Assembly: GCA_963827085.1 (NCBI GenBank)
Contig: CAWGZY010000005.1
Location: 372,001-436,000 of the forward strand
DNA: 64,000 bases
DNA from: JAGVPT01 sp963827085
Lineage (GTDB): Bacteria > Bacteroidota > Ignavibacteria > UBA10030 > UBA8401
Direction: 5' to 3'
Below are positions 57,552-64,000 of the stretch, in pieces. Under the pieces are notes generated by a model, which was given only the letters and a program-made list of their open reading frames with translations, was not told the origin of the DNA and searched no databases. A program made the position numbers and the translations under genes. How positions within the stretch are numbered: position 1 is the stretch's first letter; every line of letters starts with the position of its first letter.

Positions 57552-58706
57552 ATGATACCTGTAATTCATAAAGCTCTTCAACCTCTCCCCAGCGTTCGTA
57601 TACTTTTGCTTTTTTTGTTCACAGTCTTTCTGGTTGAGACATCGGCAGCTCAGCCAGGGCATAGTGATTCACTTTCAATTCCTCCGCCGGTAAAGATTGG
57701 AGGAACACAATCACTTTCTTTCTTTTCTTCCATTGTCGGGCAAGAGTTTGACCTGTACGTGAATATTCCGAGAGACTACCAGGATTCATCCAAAACATTT
57801 CCTGTTATCTATGTGCTGGATGGACAATGGGATTTTCCGCTCATGAATGCGATCGTTGGCGAGCAGTACTATGACGGCTTTGTTCCGGGAGCTGTCGTCG
57901 TCGGAATTGCGTGGGGCGGAACCAATCCGAATTATGATTTTCTGAGGGCAAGAGATCTTACTCCATCAGCAACAAAGCAGGCTCCTATCGGCGGGAACGC
58001 GCCGAAGTTCCTCCAATTTATCAAGAAGGAATTAATTCCCTTTATCGATGCCAGGTATCGAACGAAGAAAAACGACCGGACGCTCATGGGAAGTTCGCTC
58101 GGCGGCCTCTTCACGCTGTACACGCTTTTTCAGGAAACATCGTTGTTCAACCGTTATGTGCTGACAAGTCCAGCGATAGGATGGGATGACGGGGTAATTG
58201 AGCGTTATATCAAAAACTATACGCCGAACAAGCCCCAGCTTCCGGTAAGGTTGTTCATGGCAGTCGGCGGGCTGGAGGGAAATGAGAGTTCCTTTGAGAA
58301 ATTTGCGGACCGGCTGAACGCGAAAAAATTGGCAGGATTGGAAATGGAGACTCGAGTGCTCGAAGGAAGCGGGCATTCTGGAGGGAAGGCCGAAGGGTAC
58401 TCTCGCGGGTTACAGTTTGTTTTTGCAAAACCATTTGTGGCCGTCGATCCCGCAATCCTTGATCAGTACACAGGCATATATCAGGTTGGCCCGGAGTTTA
58501 AAATAAAAATTATGCGGGAAGAGGGTCGGCTTGTTGCTATGACTCCCGATAGTTCAAAACTCGCAATTTCCGCGGAGAGCGAGAAAGACTTTTATCTCAA
58601 AGGCCAATATCTGTTCATTCATTTCAAGAAAGATGAAAAGGGAAAAGTGGCCGGTTTCCAATTGGAACAGTTTAACGGCCAGCAATTTGTCGAGAAAGTC
58701 AATTAA
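57552..58706 (+). CDS. alpha/beta-hydrolase esterase, exported (acetyl/feruloyl xylan esterase-like)
   Basis: 384 residues with a signal peptide (LLLFLFTVFLVETSAAQ). Putative-esterase-type fold (PF00756-like): DLYVNIPRDYQ, VIYVLDGQWDF and the nucleophile Ser182 in GSSLGG, with a late histidine in GSGHSGG. The C-terminal about 90 residues (DQYTGIYQVGPEFKIKI) are a small beta domain found in related proteins. In this xylan operon, removal of acetyl or feruloyl groups is likely; the exact bond is not shown. Ribosome site GAGGAG upstream. Confidence 0.82.
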   Translation: MIPVIHKALQPLPSVRILLLFLFTVFLVETSAAQPGHSDSLSIPPPVKIGGTQSLSFFSSIVGQEFDLYVNIPRDYQDSSKTFPVIYVLDGQWDFPLMNAIVGEQYYDGFVPGAVVVGIAWGGTNPNYDFLRARDLTPSATKQAPIGGNAPKFLQFIKKELIPFIDARYRTKKNDRTLMGSSLGGLFTLYTLFQETSLFNRYVLTSPAIGWDDGVIERYIKNYTPNKPQLPVRLFMAVGGLEGNESSFEKFADRLNAKKLAGLEMETRVLEGSGHSGGKAEGYSRGLQFVFAKPFVAVDPAILDQYTGIYQVGPEFKIKIMREEGRLVAMTPDSSKLAISAESEKDFYLKGQYLFIHFKKDEKGKVAGFQLEQFNGQQFVEKVN

Positions 58707-58768
58707 AGTATGATTAGGAAATTAGTTTTTAGGCCGCTATCATCATCCATCAATTTGGAGAATCATCG

Positions 58769-60484
58769 ATGAGCAGATGTGTATTATGCTTTTCAATGCT
58801 CTTGGCGTTCACTGTTTTGGACATGCATGAGTATTCCTTCGGCCAGAGCGCTCCGAGCTTCACGAATCCAATCATTGCCGGCTTTCATCCCGACCCGAGC
58901 ATTTGCCGTGTTGGGAAGGATTACTACCTCGTAAATTCTACGTTCGCGTATTTTCCAGGCATCAACGTGTTTCACAGCAGAGATTTGGTGCACTGGCAAT
59001 TAATCGGCTACGTGTTGAACAGGCCCGAGCAACTCAACCTCGACGGTCAGGGCGTTTCACGCGGGCTCTATGCGCCGGCAATTCGTTATCATAATGGATT
59101 GTTCTACGTAACGTGTACCCTTGTCGACATCGGCGGGAATTTTGTCGCGACTGCTAAAGATCCGGCAGGCCCCTGGTCGAAACCGGTTTGGCTCCCCGAA
59201 ATTAACGGTATAGACCCGTCATTGTTTTTTGACGACGGCAAAACGTACATCGTTTACAACAGCATTCCCCCCGGCGATAAACCGCTCTACAATGGACACA
59301 GGACGATTCGGATTCATGAATTTGATCCTGAAAGTGTCAAAGTACGAGGGGATGAGAAGATTCTCGTCAATGGCGGCACCAACATCGAGAAAAAACCGTC
59401 TTGGATTGAAGGGCCTCACATTTTGAAAAAGGACGGCGTATACTTTCTTATCGCTGCAGAAGGAGGAACCGAGGATCAACATTCTGAAGTAGTTTTCAAA
59501 AGTGAGAATGTTTATGGTCCGTACGTTTCATATGAAAAGAACCCAATCCTCACTCAGCGGCAGTTGGATCCGAGGAGACCAAACCCGATTACGTCGACGG
59601 GCCACGCAGACTTTGTGCAGACCGAATCGGGGGATTGGTGGGCGGTATTTCTCGGCTGCCGTCCTTATCATCCGTATGAAAAAGAATACTATAACACCGG
59701 GCGGGAAACATTTCTTGCGCCGGTGAAATGGGAAAACGGCTGGCCAACGATCAATCCCGGACATGAAGAAGTACAGTATCGTTATCCTTCTCCGATTCTT
59801 CCTTCGACCGATTCTATCGACGTTCCAACGAGCGGGAATTTTCGGATCAGAGACGAGTTCGATTCACATGACCTCAACATCAATTGGGTTTTCCTGCGGA
59901 CGCCTCATGAAAAGTGGTACGACTTGGCACAGAAAAAAGGATACTTGTCGATACGGCTGAGACCTGAAATCTGTGCCGACGGCATGAATCCGAGTTTCCT
60001 GGGCCGCCGCCAGCAGCACCTCCGATGTTCTGTAAGCACCGCTTTGCTTTTCACTCCAAAGGCTGACAATGAAGAAGCGGGACTTCTGGTTTTTCAGAAC
60101 GAAAAGCATTTTTATTTTTTATGCGAGTCGTCCGAAAAAGGCGAGCCCGTGATCCAGCTGTATAGTTCGGACAGCAGCGGAAAAGCAGCCAGCGGTATGG
60201 TATTGATTGCATCTACGCCTGCAGAGAAAAGTGTCCGAGGAAACGAAGTGATGTTGAAAATTGATGCGAAGGAGGACGTCTATTCGTTTTCTTACACTTA
60301 CCATCCCGACCGCTGGACTTTGCTTAAAGACAGCGTCGATGCGAAGTTTCTCAGCACGAAGGTTGCCGGCGGGTTTGTCGGATGCATGGTTGCGATGTAT
60401 GCAACCTCACAGCGAAAAGAAAGCAGCAGCATTGCCGCGTACAATTGGTTTGAATATTCAGGCGATGATGAAGTGTATAAGTAA
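58769..60484 (+). CDS. GH43 beta-xylosidase/arabinofuranosidase, exported
   Basis: 571 residues with a signal peptide (1-27). The five-bladed propeller of GH43 carries the catalytic base Asp42 (HPDPSI), the pKa modulator Asp149 (GIDPSLFFDDG) and the acid Glu214 (IEGPHI). A C-terminal beta-sandwich (about 365-560) of the type found in xylosidases follows. It would release xylose or arabinose from xylo-oligosaccharides or side chains. Last gene of the hydrolase run. Confidence 0.92.
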   Translation: MSRCVLCFSMLLAFTVLDMHEYSFGQSAPSFTNPIIAGFHPDPSICRVGKDYYLVNSTFAYFPGINVFHSRDLVHWQLIGYVLNRPEQLNLDGQGVSRGLYAPAIRYHNGLFYVTCTLVDIGGNFVATAKDPAGPWSKPVWLPEINGIDPSLFFDDGKTYIVYNSIPPGDKPLYNGHRTIRIHEFDPESVKVRGDEKILVNGGTNIEKKPSWIEGPHILKKDGVYFLIAAEGGTEDQHSEVVFKSENVYGPYVSYEKNPILTQRQLDPRRPNPITSTGHADFVQTESGDWWAVFLGCRPYHPYEKEYYNTGRETFLAPVKWENGWPTINPGHEEVQYRYPSPILPSTDSIDVPTSGNFRIRDEFDSHDLNINWVFLRTPHEKWYDLAQKKGYLSIRLRPEICADGMNPSFLGRRQQHLRCSVSTALLFTPKADNEEAGLLVFQNEKHFYFLCESSEKGEPVIQLYSSDSSGKAASGMVLIASTPAEKSVRGNEVMLKIDAKEDVYSFSYTYHPDRWTLLKDSVDAKFLSTKVAGGFVGCMVAMYATSQRKESSSIAAYNWFEYSGDDEVYK

Positions 60485-60801
60485 GCCGGCTTGAACTGCC
60501 GATTTGATTATGCGGAAAAATATCTTACCTTTGTGTGAGTCTTTGAACACGCCGCATCCAATAATTCTTGAAATTACTTCGGTGCGGCAAAAAACCGGCG
60601 TTCAGCAGTCGATATGATGTTTATTATGCCACAGCCCCCCTCGCTTGAAATCGGTAACGGTCCTCTTAACGTCAGCGAACAGAGTGCAGCGAAGTCATCT
60701 GCACTGGTCAGGTACACAATTCGACCGATTCTTCAATCATCTTTGAATACCAGAGATTCAAACTAACGGTGTAATTCCTCATCGGGAGTACGAAAACTCA
60801 C
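60485..60801. other. 317-bp intergenic region before the regulator
   Basis: No gene seen. It holds an inverted repeat TTTGAAT-N7-ATTCAAA at 60742-60762, 40 bases before the LacI-type gene, which could serve its own regulation. No clear terminator for the hydrolase operon was found. Confidence 0.5.
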
Positions 60802-61833
60802 ATGAAAAGAATAACAATAGAAGATGTTGCCAAACGAACGGGAGTCTCGAAGGGAACGGTTTCTGCCGTTATCAATGCAAAAAATACGGTGAAACCGGCC
60901 ACGCGAGACCACATCCTGGCGGTGATGAAGGAACTCAACTTCCGCCCGAAGGGGGTCGCAAGAAATTTAAAGAACGGCAATCAAGACAAAAGCATCGGAA
61001 TCATCATCAAAGATTTGAATTATCCATTCTATACCTCGATCGCCGCAGGAGTGAAGGATTATGCAAACAGCAAAGGGTATTCCGTGCTCGTTACAAGCTC
61101 GGACGATAACCATGAAACCGAAAAAAAGTTTTCGCATCTCTTTTCGGCAAAGGATATCAAAGGGATTATTATCGCTCCTATCGTTGCAGGGACGGCAGAG
61201 ATAGAGCATCTCTTCAAACTCAAAATGATCAACTATCCCTTTGTTTTGCTGGAGGACGTTCGCGGAATACAGGCGAATGTGGTTGCCATCGACAATCTAA
61301 AAGCGATCAAAAAGGCAGTTAAATATCTTATCGACAGCGGGCACACGCGCATTGTACATTTTGCAGGCCCACCCCTTTCATCGCACACGATGGAGCGGAT
61401 CGAAGGTTTTCGTGATGCGTTCAGTGAAAGCACTCTGGTTTTTCACAAAGAGATGATCGTTTCTGTAGGTTCTCACTATGATGAAAGTTTCGGCAAGACG
61501 CTGGAATTTTTCAAGGGGAAAAAAACGGAAGATTATCCGACTGCAATCGTCTGCTTCAACGACCATCAGGCTCTAGCCGTAATGTCAGCTCTGAAGCAAT
61601 TGAAGATTCGCGTACCGGACGATATATCGATCATCGGGAACGACGATATCTACTATGCGAAGATTTACCCCGTTCCGCTGACGACAATTCGAGCACCTCA
61701 GCATGAGATCGGAAAAATTGCAGCCGAAATTCTCATCAGAAATATCGAAGCTCCAACACTTTTGCCGAGCGAGCATGTCGTTTTGGAAACGGAATTCATC
61801 GTCAGAGAATCGACAAGAGTTCTGAACGCATAA
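60802..61833 (+). CDS. LacI-family transcriptional regulator
   Basis: 343 residues. N-terminal HTH (TIEDVAKRTGVSKGTVSAVI) and hinge region (ARNLKNG) bind DNA; the rest is a periplasmic-binding-protein-like sugar sensor (GIIIKDLNYPFYTSIAAGV, SIIGNDDIYYAK). Its place between the xylan hydrolases and xylulokinase makes it the likely repressor of this regulon, with xylose or xylobiose as inducer. Three matching palindromes with CG centres (45767, 49040, 63557) are its probable targets. Confidence 0.92.
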   Translation: MKRITIEDVAKRTGVSKGTVSAVINAKNTVKPATRDHILAVMKELNFRPKGVARNLKNGNQDKSIGIIIKDLNYPFYTSIAAGVKDYANSKGYSVLVTSSDDNHETEKKFSHLFSAKDIKGIIIAPIVAGTAEIEHLFKLKMINYPFVLLEDVRGIQANVVAIDNLKAIKKAVKYLIDSGHTRIVHFAGPPLSSHTMERIEGFRDAFSESTLVFHKEMIVSVGSHYDESFGKTLEFFKGKKTEDYPTAIVCFNDHQALAVMSALKQLKIRVPDDISIIGNDDIYYAKIYPVPLTTIRAPQHEIGKIAAEILIRNIEAPTLLPSEHVVLETEFIVRESTRVLNA

Positions 61834-62016
61834 TGTCGAAGGGGCAATGAGAAAAAAAATGATATTCCTTCGCGGAGACCGTGAGGGAGTTTGCTGCTGA
61901 TCTTCAACTCAGGCATTAGTTCAATGTAATTCCGCTTACCCATTTTCCTTTTTGCTCAAAACCAAAGATTTATTCAGCAGTTCATACTTCAGAACAATCA
62001 ATCGGAGATATTCATC

Positions 62017-63513
62017 ATGCAAAAACTCCTCCTCGGATACGATATCGGAAGTTCATCGATCAAAGCATCCTTCATCGACGCTGATACCGGGGAATTGGTC
62101 ATCTCGGGAAATTCTCCCGAGACGGAAATGAAAATTGATTCGCCGCGGCCGGGTTGGGCAGAGCAGCGCCCGGATGCGTGGTGGGAACATGTTGTCGCCG
62201 CGACAAAAAAGATTCTTTCCAAAATCAGCACGGGATCAATTGAGATTGCCGGAATCGGCATCTCGTACCAGATGCACGGTCTCGTTATGGTTGGGAAGAA
62301 CATGGAGGTACTTCATCCCGCTATTATTTGGTGCGACAGCCGCGCGGTTGAAATTGGAAACAAAGCCTTCGTCGACCTTGGTCAGAACTACTGTCTTCAC
62401 CATTACTTAAATTCTCCGGGCAACTTCACTGCGTCGAAACTGAAATGGGTAAAGGAAAACAAACCCGATGTCTACTCGAAGATCGCGAAGATCATGTTGC
62501 CGGGAGACTATATCGCTCTGAAACTCACAGATGAAATCTGCACGACCATCTCGGGCCTGAGTGAAGGAATTTTGTGGGACTTTGAAAAAAAGAGATTGGC
62601 GGATGACGTTCTGAAATTGTACGGCATCGACGAGGATATAATAGCTGATATCGTTCCCACGTTCGGGTTGCAGGGCAAATTGAGCTCGAAGGCTGCAACG
62701 GAGCTCGGTCTGAAAGCCGGAATCCCCATTACATACAGAGCGGGGGATCAACCGAATAACGCCCTCTCGCTCAATGTGATGAAGCCGGGCGAGATTGCTG
62801 CAACGGCAGGGACATCGGGAGTAATCTATGGAGTTGCGAAGAAAAATATCTTTGATCCTGCAAGCCGCGTCAATACTTTTGCTCACGTGAACTATACAAA
62901 AGAGCAGCCATTGACAGGGGTTCTCCTCTGTATTAATGGAACCGGAATCCAGTACAGCTGGCTTAAACAGAATGTATTCGACAATCGATATTCGTACGAT
63001 GAAATGAACACAATCGCATCCGGCATTGAGATAGGTTCAGAAGGGCTGTTTTGTTTTCCGTACGGCAACGGGGCGGAAAGAAGCTTGGAAAACAAGGAAC
63101 TGCATGCGCAGTTCACGGGTATTAATTTCAATATTCATAATAGAGCGCATCTGATTAGGGCGGCTCAGGAGGGGATTGTGTATACTTTCAGGTATGGGCT
63201 GGATATCATGAAAAGTATCGGAATGCAATTCAGCGTTATTAAGGCGGGCGACTCCAACTTATTCCAGAGCCGGGTGTTCAAAGAGGCTTTCGTCAACACG
63301 TGCGATGTCGACCTTGAAATTTTCAATACCGATGGCTCCCAGGGAGCAGCCAGGGGCGCTGGAATCGGTGCCCGGTACTATTCGTCTCCAGACGAAGCAT
63401 TTAGAGGTTTAAAAGTGATCGAAAAATTGAGTCCGCAAGCCGAATTGGTCAAAAAATATGGTTCTGTCTATGAAACCTGGAATAGCCGTCTCTCTGGGCT
63501 TCTTGGGAGGTAA
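62017..63513 (+). CDS. xylB: xylulokinase
   Basis: 498 residues of the FGGY kinase family. GYDIGSSSIKASFID (phosphate-binding start), WCDSRAVE, the catalytic aspartate Asp244 in RAGDQPNN, and the C-terminal ATP-binding GSQGAARGAG are all present. It phosphorylates D-xylulose to D-xylulose 5-phosphate with ATP for the pentose phosphate pathway. The GGAG ribosome site lies upstream; xylA follows in the same direction behind its own operator. Confidence 0.93.
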   Translation: MQKLLLGYDIGSSSIKASFIDADTGELVISGNSPETEMKIDSPRPGWAEQRPDAWWEHVVAATKKILSKISTGSIEIAGIGISYQMHGLVMVGKNMEVLHPAIIWCDSRAVEIGNKAFVDLGQNYCLHHYLNSPGNFTASKLKWVKENKPDVYSKIAKIMLPGDYIALKLTDEICTTISGLSEGILWDFEKKRLADDVLKLYGIDEDIIADIVPTFGLQGKLSSKAATELGLKAGIPITYRAGDQPNNALSLNVMKPGEIAATAGTSGVIYGVAKKNIFDPASRVNTFAHVNYTKEQPLTGVLLCINGTGIQYSWLKQNVFDNRYSYDEMNTIASGIEIGSEGLFCFPYGNGAERSLENKELHAQFTGINFNIHNRAHLIRAAQEGIVYTFRYGLDIMKSIGMQFSVIKAGDSNLFQSRVFKEAFVNTCDVDLEIFNTDGSQGAARGAGIGARYYSSPDEAFRGLKVIEKLSPQAELVKKYGSVYETWNSRLSGLLGR

Positions 63514-63529
63514 TTCCTTATTATTTCAC

Positions 63530-63573
63530 TTGACATGAAGAAGAATTATTCATGAGATTCAATCGGTTCAATC
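63530..63573 (+). promoter_or_regulatory. promoter and LacI-type operator before xylA
   Basis: TTGACA (63530-63535) forms a -35 box; the matching -10 (near 63553) is weak. ATTCAATCGGTTCAAT (63557-63572) matches the operator at 49040 at 13 of 16 positions and overlaps the expected start of transcription. AAAGGAG (63597-63603) lies downstream but does not front the xylA start. Confidence 0.55.
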
Positions 63574-63694
63574 CTATTTAAACTGATAAAGTAATAAAGG
63601 AGCATTTTTTGAAAATCAATGCATTTATTTAGGATTCCTTCGTCAACACAATACCACCTGCCTTATAAAATCGAGACGAGACTTCAAAACGGCC

Positions 63695-64000
63695 TTGAGC
63701 AATAAATATTTCCCGAAAATCAAGTAGCAGATTCCTTATGAAGGAAAGGATCCCAAGAACGCCTTTGCCTTCAAATATTACAACCAAGACCAGCGTGTTG
63801 GTTCCAAAACGATGAGAGAATACCTTCGATTCTCTGTTACCATGGCATATACTCATGGCCAACGGCAGCGTCATGTTTGGAGGAGCGAACTTCGACAGAG
63901 CATGGCGCAGATCGAACGATCCGATAGATCGTGCCATGAAGGCCCTGGAAGCTGCGTTTGATTTTTTCCAAAAGCTTGGCGTTGACTATTATTGTTTCCA
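63695..64000 (+). pseudogene. xylA: xylose isomerase, 5' part, with nonsense and frameshift (cut by window end)
   Basis: The frame from 63695 reads SNKYFPKIK, meets TAG at 63725-63727, then continues as QIPYEGKDPKNAFAFKYY and KTMREYLRFSV, the well-known start of XylA. Near 63845 the frame changes and the rest reads WHILMANGSVMFGGANFD and AFDFFQKLGVDYYCF to the window edge. XylA turns D-xylose into D-xylulose. The stop and the frame change, plus a Val where Asp is usual (GSVMFGG), suggest a decayed gene, unless both are sequence errors. Confidence 0.8.

Noticed and set aside
1..64000. CRISPR array
   Set aside because: No set of short regularly spaced repeats and no cas genes were seen.

Overview
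The window reads as a chromosome segment of a free-living bacterium of the FCB group, most like Ignavibacteria or a related Bacteroidota lineage. The main clue is a secreted protein (5895-8453) ending in a type IX secretion sorting domain of the NYPNPFNPST type. A large TonB-dependent receptor with a carboxypeptidase-like N-terminal domain and a rich set of plant-polysaccharide hydrolases support this. The assignment is inference; no taxonomic marker gene is present.

Left flank (1-14.5 kb): the end of a surface-sugar or nonulosonate operon (SDR oxidoreductase, NeuB-type synthase), a sterol-desaturase-type hydroxylase, a TonB-dependent receptor, a secreted beta-helix protein that contains a nearly perfect 1,104-bp tandem duplication, two exported metallophosphoesterases with a YVTN/YncE-type beta-propeller, and a GH78 alpha-L-rhamnosidase. 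Three copies of a small dispersed inverted repeat (CGCAAAG/CGCTAAG type) lie between genes here.

Middle (14,624-44,946): an integrated element of about 30.3 kb in a tRNA-Asp(GUC) gene. Its ends are two perfect 44-bp direct repeats of the tRNA 5' half. The right copy is part of an intact tRNA with its own promoter; the left copy is a stranded 5' half with a second promoter that now points at the integrase gene. A tyrosine recombinase lies at each end, and a 12-bp motif (CTTCTAACACTT) lies just inside both ends. The cargo is a defence island: Fic protein, decayed Mu-like head genes, a HEPN-like protein, UvrD-like helicase, OLD-type ATPase/TOPRIM and DUF2130 protein (Gabija-like set), a PLD-SNF2 helicase with an unknown protein and a broken ISP-type DNA methyltransferase, an HEFAH peptidase, a small PD-(D/E)XK-like protein, a RecD-like helicase fused to a nuclease (frameshifted), and an ImmA/IrrE-PIN toxin-antitoxin pair.

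Right flank (45.0-64 kb): repeated hairpins behind the tRNA, a GIY-YIG protein, then a xylan/xylose locus: aldose 1-epimerase, a broken SSS sugar symporter, aldo/keto reductase, GH3, GPH-type symporter, GH10 xylanase, GH115 alpha-glucuronidase, an esterase, GH43, a LacI-family regulator, xylulokinase, and the start of a damaged xylose isomerase gene. Three similar 16-bp palindromes (around ATTGAAACGGTTCAAT) precede the epimerase, the GH3 gene and xylA, suggesting one LacI-type regulon: extracellular GH10/GH115/GH43/esterase would trim xylan, the symporter would import xylosides, GH3 would release xylose, and XylA/XylB would feed it to the pentose phosphate pathway.

Several genes carry frameshifts or stop codons (methyltransferase, RecD-like helicase, phage genes, SSS symporter, xylA). 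Some may be true decay and some assembly errors; the sequence alone cannot always tell.
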